Shown: positions 17,811 to 25,966 of the stretch, one piece after another | How positions within the stretch are numbered: the stretch's first letter is position 1 | How the letters are laid out: each line of letters opens with the position of its first letter | Assembly (NCBI GenBank): GCA_016181895.1 | Contig: JACOYL010000009.1 | Location: 67,346-100,596 of the forward strand | From: Candidatus Pacearchaeota archaeon | Lineage (GTDB): Archaea; Nanobdellota; Nanobdellia; Pacearchaeales; GW2011-AR1 | Length of the DNA: 33,251 nucleotides | Direction: 5' to 3' | The notes under the pieces: generated by a model | Seen by the model: only the letters and a program-made list of their open reading frames with translations | The model's database searches: none | Told to the model about the DNA's origin: nothing | Translations under genes and position numbers: made by a program

Positions 17811-18209
17811 TTATCTTCTTGATAATAATCTTTCTTCTTCATAACTTTTAATAGATCTCTCTAATTGCGTCAATGAAAACTCATTGTAAACTGGAAATCT
17901 TGATAAACCTTCTATAAATTGCTCATCATAATCAATTCTTTTCAAAGCCGTGGACTGCTCATGAAAATCAATTCCACCATCATGATTTGTATCAGCATAA
18001 CCATCTGGTCCGAAGATTTTGTTCCAATATTCTTTTTTAGTCCTATCTTCACTACTTTGCCTTATTATATCTTGGGCCATAATGTTAATTTGTGTAAGAG
18101 GATTAGCATGAAATTTCTTATCTATAAGTGTGGAAAATGTTGATGTTATACCATATAAAACTAACAATCCGCCCCCTAAAAGAATTATTATCTTATTTTT
18201 ATATTCCAT
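17811..18209 (-). CDS. Membrane-anchored hypothetical protein with an EF-hand-like loop
   Basis: N-terminal TM helix; DTNHDGGIDFHE matches the 12-residue EF-hand loop. Confidence 0.65.
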   Translation of the reverse strand: MEYKNKIIILLGGGLLVLYGITSTFSTLIDKKFHANPLTQINIMAQDIIRQSSEDRTKKEYWNKIFGPDGYADTNHDGGIDFHEQSTALKRIDYDEQFIEGLSRFPVYNEFSLTQLERSIKSYEEERLLSRR

Positions 18210-18253
18210 AAAAACTTTAATGAATGGGTATTTAAAAATACTTATATAATTGA

Positions 18254-20440
18254 TTACTGGTTTTCACTCAATCCCTTTCTTTCTCTTATCTTTCTTATGA
18301 CATCCGCCTGCAAACCTGATGGAATTTTTTCAAACAATTGGTCCATCAAAGAAGAAACTCCACGACCTTCCGTGGCTGAACGTAAGTCAGAACTCCATCC
18401 AATCATTTCAGCGACGGGAAGTTTCACTTTTATGTGCGCAACTCCCAACTCATGCGTCATGTCGAGCAATTGCCCTCTCTTGCTTCCAACCAATTTCGTG
18501 ATTGTTCCCATGAATGATTCAGGGACTTCAATCAAATGAATTTGCATCGGTTCCAAAATGCAGGCTCCGGAAGATTTCATCGCTTCTTTTATCGCTTCCC
18601 TTACAGCAGGATAAACCTGCGCGGGACCCCGATGAATCGCATCCTCGTGGAGTTTTATGTCGACAAGGGAAACTTTCATTTTCGTGCATGGCTCTCTGGC
18701 AAGAGGTCCCTGGTCCATCACCATTTCAAAAGCGTCGAGAACCATTTCAATGACTTCTCCCAAATGAACTTCGCCGCGCGTTTCGTCGAGGAACATGTTT
18801 CCCTTGTAAATGTCCCTTACTTCCCTTATCATTTCCCCGCTCCATCCCGATTCCGTGAGTTTCTTGACGACTTCCTCGTTTCTTTTTTTCAATCTTCCTT
18901 CCGGAATTTCCCCCCTGTCTATTGCACTGTGGATTTCATCTTCCATTGGCTCGACTTTAAGGAAAAAACTGTTGTGCTTGTTCGGGCTTCTTCCCTCTGA
19001 TTCTTTGGATTCTTTTGTCACAGCCTCGCGATAAACAACAATCGGCTGCCCTGTTTTAATCTCAAGCCCTTTTTCCGTTTTTATTCTTCCCTCGATTATT
19101 TCCAAATGCAACTCTCCCATTCCGGAAATCAAGCTCTCGCCTGTTTCCTCGTTGATTTCAACTTTAATGGAAGGATCTTCTTTTGCAACCTTTCTCAAGA
19201 TTTCAATCAATTTCGGCAAGTCCTGTGTTTTTACAATCTCAATGGATTTTGTGATAACAGGCTGGAACAAATGTTTTATTTCCTCGAAAGGCGTTTGAGG
19301 ATTTACAGTGATTGTCTCTCCGACGTCGACATTCAATCCGGAAATCGCGAGAACATTTCCCGCTGGCACCGATTCAAGTTGCTCCGGCTTTATTCCGTTG
19401 TAAACAAAAACCTGCTGAATCCTTGAATTCTTTTTCGCATTGTTTGCATAAACATCCATTCCGTTTATAATCGTGCCGGAGTACAAACGTCCCGCGGCGA
19501 TTTCCTTTCCGCTTCTGGGATCGATGACAATTTTAGTTATTACAAAAGCAACTTCTCCCTTGCTATTGCAGTTCAGCAAATCTTTTCCGAAATCGCTTTC
19601 CAAATCTCCGTGCCAGATTTTCGGAATCCTGTATTTCTGAGCTTCCAATGGATTCGGCAAATGCTTTACAGCCATGTCAAGAATTACTTCGTGCAAAGGC
19701 GCCTTTTCCCAAACCCATTTTTTTCTTTCCTCTTCCTCCATTTCCTGCATCTTGTAAATGTCCTTGAAACTTATTCCTTTTTTCTGCATGAATGGAACAG
19801 AAAGCGCCCAATTGTCCCTTGCGCTTCCGAATGCAACCGAGCCATCAGAAACATTTACTTTCCATTTGTTTTTGAACTCCGGCTCTGCAATCTGCTCAAT
19901 AAGCAAATTAAAATCATTAATCAATTTTGCAAATCTTTTTTGCATGTCTTCCGATGTGAGTTTCACTTCCTTAATGAGTCTGTCAACTTTATTGATAAAC
20001 AAAACAGGTTTGACCCTTTCCCTTAATGCTTGTCTTAGAACAGTTTCTGTCTGCGGCATTATTCCCTCGACGGCGCAAATCAAAACAAAGGTTCCGTCAA
20101 TGGCACGCATTGCTCTTGTTACGTTTCCTCCAAAGTCAACATGTCCAGGAGTATCAATAAGATTAATAAGATATTCTTCTCCTTGATATTCGTGCGCCAT
20201 TGAAACATTCGCGGCGTCGACAGTCATCAATCTTTCCTGCTCGTCAGAATGCTGCCACGTTGCCATTCCCTCGTCCAAATCTCCAGCGGCTTTCGCAGCC
20301 ATCATTCCCGCCGCAGCCAATAAATTGTCTGTGAACGCGGTTTTTCCGTGATGAATGTGCGCGCTTGTCGCGACGTTTCTTATGTTTTTTTGATGCGAAA
20401 CAAACCTCTTGATTTTGTCCAATGAACTTTCTTTTGCCAT
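18254..20440 (-). CDS. fusA: Translation elongation factor 2 (EF-2)
   Basis: RNVATSAHIHHGKTAFTDNLL, DTPGHVDFGGNVTRAM, NKVDRL. Confidence 0.98.
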   Translation of the reverse strand: MAKESSLDKIKRFVSHQKNIRNVATSAHIHHGKTAFTDNLLAAAGMMAAKAAGDLDEGMATWQHSDEQERLMTVDAANVSMAHEYQGEEYLINLIDTPGHVDFGGNVTRAMRAIDGTFVLICAVEGIMPQTETVLRQALRERVKPVLFINKVDRLIKEVKLTSEDMQKRFAKLINDFNLLIEQIAEPEFKNKWKVNVSDGSVAFGSARDNWALSVPFMQKKGISFKDIYKMQEMEEEERKKWVWEKAPLHEVILDMAVKHLPNPLEAQKYRIPKIWHGDLESDFGKDLLNCNSKGEVAFVITKIVIDPRSGKEIAAGRLYSGTIINGMDVYANNAKKNSRIQQVFVYNGIKPEQLESVPAGNVLAISGLNVDVGETITVNPQTPFEEIKHLFQPVITKSIEIVKTQDLPKLIEILRKVAKEDPSIKVEINEETGESLISGMGELHLEIIEGRIKTEKGLEIKTGQPIVVYREAVTKESKESEGRSPNKHNSFFLKVEPMEDEIHSAIDRGEIPEGRLKKRNEEVVKKLTESGWSGEMIREVRDIYKGNMFLDETRGEVHLGEVIEMVLDAFEMVMDQGPLAREPCTKMKVSLVDIKLHEDAIHRGPAQVYPAVREAIKEAMKSSGACILEPMQIHLIEVPESFMGTITKLVGSKRGQLLDMTHELGVAHIKVKLPVAEMIGWSSDLRSATEGRGVSSLMDQLFEKIPSGLQADVIRKIRERKGLSENQ

Positions 20441-20501
20441 GCGAAGACACCTACGGTTTCTTTCGCTTAATCTTCCCTTAAAGAAAGGAAGCGAAGTCCG
20501 T
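20441..20501 (-). ncRNA. Structured 5' leader of the EF-2 gene, same family as the EF-1A leader
   Basis: Minus strand ACGGACTTCGCTTCCTTTCTTTAAGGGAAGATTAAGCGAAAGAAACCGTAGGTGTCTTCGC-ATG. Confidence 0.75.
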
Positions 20502-20533
20502 AAATATTTTTAATAATAACAAAATCAGAAAAT

Positions 20534-20544
20534 GGTTTATAACC
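20534..20544 (-). promoter_or_regulatory. Archaeal TATA box of the EF-2 gene
   Basis: GGTTATAAACC (minus) about 30 bp upstream of the leader element. Confidence 0.6.
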
Positions 20545-20613
20545 TTTTTCCTTGGAAAAAGTTATAATGAAAATCTTTGATTTGATTTATAAAAGTTTGG
20601 AGAAAGAATTTAT

Positions 20614-20931
20614 TTAATATCTAACTGCACGAAGACTTCTTAAAAGTCCCCTAAATCCCGTTTCTGGAAATCCTGTTAGATTCTCAGTATATTTTTTCCC
20701 GTGTCTTTCTCTTAAAATATCAACCGAGGCGATACCTGCGTAGAAATCATTATCCTGTCTTAATGAAAAAATAATATCTCTCGAACACTTCTCTCTGCCA
20801 TATTTCTCTTTCCACTTTTTGAATTCTTCTATTAATTCACCATCGGTTCTATCTTTTAGTAATTCCCCTGCACTTGCTATTTTTGCAGATAATTCAAGGC
20901 GAGTATGACTTAACAATGGCGGTATTATCAT
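20614..20931 (-). CDS. Hypothetical protein
   Basis: Overlaps the stop of the upstream ORF by 4 nt. Confidence 0.6.
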   Translation of the reverse strand: MIIPPLLSHTRLELSAKIASAGELLKDRTDGELIEEFKKWKEKYGREKCSRDIIFSLRQDNDFYAGIASVDILRERHGKKYTENLTGFPETGFRGLLRSLRAVRY

Positions 20932-21374
20932 TTTCTTCCTCCTTCCTTAATCGGCTTGTAAATTAAAGTTCTTTTAAATCTCAAAGGTCTTCCTTGCTTG
21001 ACAAATTCATCAAAAGTCAGGCATAAATCAGGCATCCATCTGTAAGAGTCTGAAAATACTACCTGTTCAATCTTTCCTTTAGCAGGCCCTTCATTTTCAT
21101 ATTCTCTGCCAAGAACTTTTTTCTCTTCTGGTTGAATTACATATTCTCCATTGTCGGACGCCCTATTCAAAATATCTTCAGCGGACAATTCATGCGTTTT
21201 AATGCCTACAGGATAACCTCCAACCAACCTATAATTACCCCAAAATATTCTAGAGAGGTAACTGCCGTCTCCCTTAAGTTCTCCGCGCCTCTTGACGCCA
21301 TCTTCCTTAACGCTTATTCTCTCCAGTGTGCAAATATTTCCCATATTCTTAGACAGAGATTTTTTGATTGTCAT
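20928..21374 (-). CDS. Hypothetical protein
   Basis: ATG at 21374 (MTIKKSLSKN...) preceded by GGGGGAGA. Confidence 0.6.
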   Translation of the reverse strand: MTIKKSLSKNMGNICTLERISVKEDGVKRRGELKGDGSYLSRIFWGNYRLVGGYPVGIKTHELSAEDILNRASDNGEYVIQPEEKKVLGREYENEGPAKGKIEQVVFSDSYRWMPDLCLTFDEFVKQGRPLRFKRTLIYKPIKEGGRK

Positions 21375-21375
21375 T

Positions 21376-21549
21376 TTAATCTCCCCCAACTATTGTATTT
21401 GGGACATACATCTCTTTAGGTATGGCGGTGTATCTTGGGAAAGGGCCTTCTGCAAATCTCTGATTTCTAGTTATCTCCGATTCCTTTTCTTCCATCCATT
21501 CTATAAGACTTTCTCCGTATTCTCTTACGTTTTTCATTTCTTGTTTCAT
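21376..21549 (-). CDS. Hypothetical 57-aa protein, not in ORF track
   Basis: Minus strand MKQEMKNVREYGESLIEWMEEKESEITRNQRFAEGPFPRYTAIPKEMYVPNTIVGGD; stop lies next to the following start. Confidence 0.6.
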   Translation of the reverse strand: MKQEMKNVREYGESLIEWMEEKESEITRNQRFAEGPFPRYTAIPKEMYVPNTIVGGD

Positions 21550-21697
21550 TTCCGTTTTGTCTTGTTTTAATTACTAACAAGTAGTCGTATAACAGTATAT
21601 ATAATTAATCTTCAATTTTTCCACAAAAACTAAACCTTTCTTCTATTGTCTTTTATTTAATAGAAAATCTTATAAACCATTAATATCTTTTTAAGAA

Positions 21698-22654
21698 ATG
21701 GAACTAAAACCGCAAGATGCAAGGCTTTTGGAGTATTTGTATCATCATTCCCGTGAACCCAATACGAAAATAGCAAAAGCCCTGCACTTGAGCAGAGAGC
21801 AAGTTGATTACAAAATTAAAAAATTTTTGGATTTCGGAATAATAAAACAATTCACGACTTTGTTCAATTACAACGCTTTAGGATACAAGGAATACAGGAT
21901 TTTGCTTCTTAAATTCACAAAACCAATTTATGCGAGAAATTTTTATGAGAAGTCTGGAAAAGACGCAAACAGGTTGGACGTCGGTTTTATAATAAACAAA
22001 TATGGCGCTTTCACGGAACTATTTTTCAAAACTGACGGAGATTTTCGGGAATATCTTTTTAAAATTCTGAACGAGCAGAGAGACAGGATTTCCGATTATT
22101 TTATTTTCAATCCTTATTACACAAAAGTCTGGCCGTTGAAATTTCTCAAGGGAAAAAAAGAGCAGGGGGTTCCTTTCATGACTGAAACAAAAGAAATTCA
22201 TTTGGACAAACAGGAAATCCAAATTTTGAAAATGCTTGCCGAAGATGGAAGGGAGAGGATTGTTGACATTTCCCATAAGTTGAAAATTTCTCCGGAACTC
22301 GCGTTGTACAAAATAAAAAAACTTCATGAAAGAAAAGTTGTCTTGAGCTCCGCGATATTGTTTGACATGAAAAAACTCGGATATTTTTACTCGACGATTT
22401 TAATCAACATACAAAACATGTCAAAAGAAAACGAGGAAAAAATAAAAAACTTCGCCGAGAAATCCGAGTTGATAAGAAGCATTGTCCTCTCAATGTCGAA
22501 GCCGAATTGTTTTGTTCAATTGTTTCACAAGGAACACTCTGATTTAATAAATGAAATAAACAAGCTTAAGGAATTGTTCAAAGACGATGTCGTGGACATA
22601 GATGTTTTATTCATGGATTCAGAGTTCAAGATAAATCCTCTGCCGTTTTTGTAA
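21698..22654 (+). CDS. Lrp/AsnC-type regulator with duplicated HTH units
   Basis: Two winged-HTH stretches: DARLLEYLYHHSREPNTKIAKALHLSREQVDYKIKKF and EIQILKMLAEDGRERIVDISHKLKISPELALYKIKKL. Confidence 0.85.
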   Translation: MELKPQDARLLEYLYHHSREPNTKIAKALHLSREQVDYKIKKFLDFGIIKQFTTLFNYNALGYKEYRILLLKFTKPIYARNFYEKSGKDANRLDVGFIINKYGAFTELFFKTDGDFREYLFKILNEQRDRISDYFIFNPYYTKVWPLKFLKGKKEQGVPFMTETKEIHLDKQEIQILKMLAEDGRERIVDISHKLKISPELALYKIKKLHERKVVLSSAILFDMKKLGYFYSTILINIQNMSKENEEKIKNFAEKSELIRSIVLSMSKPNCFVQLFHKEHSDLINEINKLKELFKDDVVDIDVLFMDSEFKINPLPFL

Positions 22655-22699
22655 AGATTTTTATAAAAATTTATAACACTGCAAACATCTCCTAATCTA

Positions 22700-22909
22700 A
22701 TGAATATTCAATTTTCAAGACATGCGAGGGAGCAAATGAAAGAAAGGGGCATCAGTGAGGATGAAGTTATAAACGCGGTTAAATATCCTGAAAAGACTGA
22801 TAAAATACGCAACAAGTATTATGTTCAAAAGAAGACAATTCAAGGCAAAATTGAAGTTGTTTACGTAAGAGAAAAATATATAAAAGTAATTACGGTTTAC
22901 CCGCTATGA
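22700..22909 (+). CDS. DUF4258-like protein, possible toxin-antitoxin partner
   Basis: FSRHAREQMKERGISEDEVINAV...; ATGA overlap with next ORF. Confidence 0.8.
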   Translation: MNIQFSRHAREQMKERGISEDEVINAVKYPEKTDKIRNKYYVQKKTIQGKIEVVYVREKYIKVITVYPL

Positions 22910-23112
22910 AAGTAACATATGATGAAGATGCCGATGCGATGTACATACGACTTACGAGTGAGAAGTTCAACAAAACCAAGGTGGTTGACAAAAACACGAT
23001 TCTTGATTTGGACGAAAATGGGAATGTTATAGGCATAGAATTACTGTTCGTCAGCGAGCACTTGCCTAAAAACTTTCTCTCCCAAGTGGTTGTGGAAACT
23101 TTGGGAAAATAA
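22906..23112 (+). CDS. DUF2283 family protein
   Basis: MKVTYDEDADAMYIRLT...TILDLDENGNVIGIELL. Confidence 0.88.
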   Translation: MKVTYDEDADAMYIRLTSEKFNKTKVVDKNTILDLDENGNVIGIELLFVSEHLPKNFLSQVVVETLGK

Positions 23113-23215
23113 TTTTTTATCCGGTTTCAAACAATTTCTTTGTTTTCCATATTATATAAGGGGTAATGGCTTTTAATAAATACCTTTTTAAGTTCCCCGT
23201 AATTTCTTTTTCCAC

Positions 23216-23319
23216 GCGGGTGTGCCGGAGTGGTCAAACGGGCAGGACTTAAGTCGTGAAAGAAACGAAAGAAATCCTGTGGCTTAGTGCCTGCGAAGGT
23301 TCGAACCCTTCCATCCGCA
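23216..23319 (+). tRNA. tRNA-Leu (TAA) with ~20-nt intron (about 23254-23273)
   Basis: GCGGGTG...CAGGA CTTAAG [intron] A TCCTG..., long variable arm, GAAGG TTCGAAC CCTTC, CATCCGC A. Confidence 0.92.
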
Positions 23320-23320
23320 T

Positions 23321-23510
23321 TGCGGTTGAATGAAATGAAACCATAATGGATGTTAATCGGTTTAAGAAGATAGGAAAGATTAAGCCGAGCAATTTCACGA
23401 GACAAATTGCAAAACTCACAACGAGAGAGTTGCGAGTTAAAGGAAAACGCCGATGCTAAATTCGTAAGAATTTATTTTGGTTTGAGCTGTCCTCGCAATT
23501 CCATCCGCAT
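23321..23510 (+). ncRNA. Putative structured RNA or small insertion bounded by a duplicated tRNA-Leu 3' end
   Basis: 12-bp direct repeat TTCCATCCGCAT at 23309-23320 and 23499-23510; helices CGGTTTAA/TTAAGCCG, GCAATTT/AAATTGC, AACTC-CAAC/GTTG-GAGTT, AAATTC/GAATTT, TTGCGAG/CTCGCAA. Confidence 0.5.
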
Positions 23511-23534
23511 ATTTATTTTATGTTCATAAAAAAT

Positions 23535-23885
23535 TTATGAAGAGATTATTTTGTCCGGATTTCTTTTAACCGCTTTTTTGTACTCATCATACATCATCCA
23601 GAACCCCTCATTGCATTCAAGACAATGAAAATCAACTTCATTGGAATTTTTATCCAGCAGCCATTCAACGTAATTTGATTTGCATCCGGGACATTTTAAT
23701 TTTAAATCAAGTTCAATCCAATCAACGGGTTGACCTATTTTTTTGGGATCTAATTCTCCCGTTTTGAATCCTTTAATTATTTTTTCAAATTCCTCATAAG
23801 TTTCATCAGGCATATTTTCAAGGCTTTTTAGAACTCCGTCAGAGAATTTCACTTTCCATCTCTTATTTTTAATTTTTTTATTCAT
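23535..23885 (-). CDS. Hypothetical protein with zinc-ribbon cysteines
   Basis: CPGC...CLEC pairs; ATGA overlap with the upstream epimerase gene. Confidence 0.65.
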   Translation of the reverse strand: MNKKIKNKRWKVKFSDGVLKSLENMPDETYEEFEKIIKGFKTGELDPKKIGQPVDWIELDLKLKCPGCKSNYVEWLLDKNSNEVDFHCLECNEGFWMMYDEYKKAVKRNPDKIISS

Positions 23886-24637
23886 TTCTCCCTCCTCTTT
23901 ATCTCCTCGCAGATTTCAAAAGCATCGTCTTCCGGATTGTAACCGACGAGTTCTTTTGTGAATTTCAAATCCATGTATTTTCTTTTGTTGTTGGAAATCC
24001 CAGATAGGATTCCGAATTTTATTTTTTCAGGGGCAAGAATGCATTTTGACAGAAGCTGAGCGAAATCCCTCTGGCTTATGACATAATCATAAAAATCCCT
24101 TGTGTAGCAGACAACCTCTCTTTCTTTGTCCGGAAGATAAGCGCCGATTCTTATGGCAAGACACGAAAGCCCTTTTTCCGAGAAAACATGGCAAAGAGCC
24201 TCGCCGAAAACTTTCGTGGCTCCGTAAAAAGTTATCGGCTTCGGAACGTCATCATGCTTTACTTCTTTTCCCAATTCATAGCCTCTTATCGAATGCACGC
24301 TGCTTGCAAAAACAACTCTTTTCACTTTTGAGTCCAAGGCAGCCTGGAAAACATTGTATGCTCCGATTAAATTGGGTTCAATCAGTTCTGAAAACTCTGC
24401 ATTTTGATTTGAATTCGCGGCAAGATTCACGACAACATCAATTTCTTTCATCGCTTTTTTCAAGCTTTCAATGTCTGAAAGATTGATTTTTCTCGATTCC
24501 AAATTATTTTCCGGTTTTGTCCTGTGGTATCCAAGAATTAATTCATAATCTTTTCTGTAATTCCTGAAATATTCTTCCAGAAAACCCGGTCCTATTCTTC
24601 CCGTGGCTCCGAGAACCAACACCTTCTTTTTTACCAT
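23882..24637 (-). CDS. NAD-dependent epimerase/dehydratase family protein
   Basis: VLGATGRIGPGFLEEY Rossmann motif; VVNLAAN; YGATKVFGE. Confidence 0.92.
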   Translation of the reverse strand: MVKKKVLVLGATGRIGPGFLEEYFRNYRKDYELILGYHRTKPENNLESRKINLSDIESLKKAMKEIDVVVNLAANSNQNAEFSELIEPNLIGAYNVFQAALDSKVKRVVFASSVHSIRGYELGKEVKHDDVPKPITFYGATKVFGEALCHVFSEKGLSCLAIRIGAYLPDKEREVVCYTRDFYDYVISQRDFAQLLSKCILAPEKIKFGILSGISNNKRKYMDLKFTKELVGYNPEDDAFEICEEIKRREK

Positions 24638-24757
24638 AAATTTTTACAGAGAAACCAGATTATAAACCTTTCACTGAAAGATTTAAAAACTTCCAGATTG
24701 TTTATTTTGAGAGTTATAAGTCTCCCTTGGAGATTTAAAATTAAACAAGGAAAGAAA

Positions 24758-25243
24758 ATGATGAATAATAGACAAAAAAGTCAAGGGCTTTTTAGCAACG
24801 ATTTTTTTCCAAAAAATCATAAAGGACAATCGTGGATTGCTCTTGTGGTGATTCTTTTGGTTGTTGTTCTCGGCGTCGGATATTATGCTTTGAATTCCGA
24901 TTCAAGCGGAACAGGCAGGACAACGGGCGCGGTTACTTCTGGTTGCCAGATAATCGACGTCGCTGCAAGTTATCTTGTCGTCGGTCCTCAGGCATGCACG
25001 GGAACAAGCGCTGAATCCGCAACCTGCACAATTCAATTGCAGAACAAGGAATCCGTGACGATTTCAGCAAATCCGAAATTTGAATGCACGACTTCTTCGG
25101 GAAGTCAATTTGTTACTGCAAGCAAACAGTCTTTGACAGCCGACCAAGTGGGTTCATTCGCTGTAAGTTTCAACAACAATGGATTGGACTGGACATGCAC
25201 ATTGTACAACGCGCAGACGACAAAATCAGCAGAAGTTTGCTGA
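24758..25243 (+). CDS. Pilin-like secreted protein with class III-like signal
   Basis: KGQSWIALVVILLVVVLGVGYYAL followed by a Ser/Thr/Cys-rich ectodomain. Confidence 0.6.
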   Translation: MMNNRQKSQGLFSNDFFPKNHKGQSWIALVVILLVVVLGVGYYALNSDSSGTGRTTGAVTSGCQIIDVAASYLVVGPQACTGTSAESATCTIQLQNKESVTISANPKFECTTSSGSQFVTASKQSLTADQVGSFAVSFNNNGLDWTCTLYNAQTTKSAEVC

Positions 25244-25324
25244 TAATTTTTATTTTATTTTTTGAAATTTTTTTGTTTCTGTTTACCTCATATAATTTTA
25301 TAAATGGAATATCGTGTAAACATT

Positions 25325-25906
25325 ATGGGTAAGTTGACAAATGCCGTTCTTGGTGCGGCTGCTTTGATTTCTGTCGCCGGAAGTTTGAGTGCGCAGGAAA
25401 ATCAGGAAAAATTTTATGATATCACATATCGCTCGGCAAACGGCGAGGGTTCTGGGGGAGGATATGCCTGTCTTGAAAATTACGCGGGTTTTCAAATGCA
25501 TTGTGTTCAATTAACTTTGAGTATGAGTATCGCAGATAATCTTGTTCTAGACCATCAAGGGAAATGGTACTTTACTCGCAAAAGAGAGCAAGGAGCAGAC
25601 CGTGTACTTATTTCCGACCCTGATTTATCTCCTGTTATTGAAGAGTATGAAACTTGGTTTTGGACAAAAGAGAGCCCTCCAGGAACTTTATATTACATTC
25701 CATTCAACAAAACCGCGCAAAAATCTTTCAGATGGGAAGAAGTAAGACGACCCGATGGGGGATTTGGAAAACTTTTCAAGAGTAGGGAAGAGTTCTGCAA
25801 GGGGGTTAGAAATGTTTGCAGAGATTTTAAAGATATGAAAAGATTGCCCCCATACAAAGTATTAACAAGGGGGCAATATGAAAATAAAGAATCACAAAAT
25901 TTCTAA
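25325..25906 (+). CDS. Secreted hypothetical protein
   Basis: Signal peptide MGKLTNAVLGAAALISVAGSLSAQE; start at 25325. Confidence 0.6.
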   Translation: MGKLTNAVLGAAALISVAGSLSAQENQEKFYDITYRSANGEGSGGGYACLENYAGFQMHCVQLTLSMSIADNLVLDHQGKWYFTRKREQGADRVLISDPDLSPVIEEYETWFWTKESPPGTLYYIPFNKTAQKSFRWEEVRRPDGGFGKLFKSREEFCKGVRNVCRDFKDMKRLPPYKVLTRGQYENKESQNF

Positions 25907-25966
25907 ATCTTTCCAAATTTCTTCTTGCTTCACAATGTTTAAAAACTATTAACGATTGTTAACTTA

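Noticed and set aside
18297-20186. Plus-strand ORFs inside EF-2, and similar ones in EF-1A (14008..14977)
   Set aside because: Shadow ORFs of highly conserved coding sequence.
23127-23405. 92-aa minus-strand ORF across tRNA-Leu
   Set aside because: Overlaps the tRNA and the structured segment antisense; no protein features.
23216-23510. tRNA-Leu with a large second intron in the T/acceptor region
   Set aside because: The tRNA is already complete at 23319 with a full acceptor stem; duplication or a separate RNA is simpler, though not excluded.
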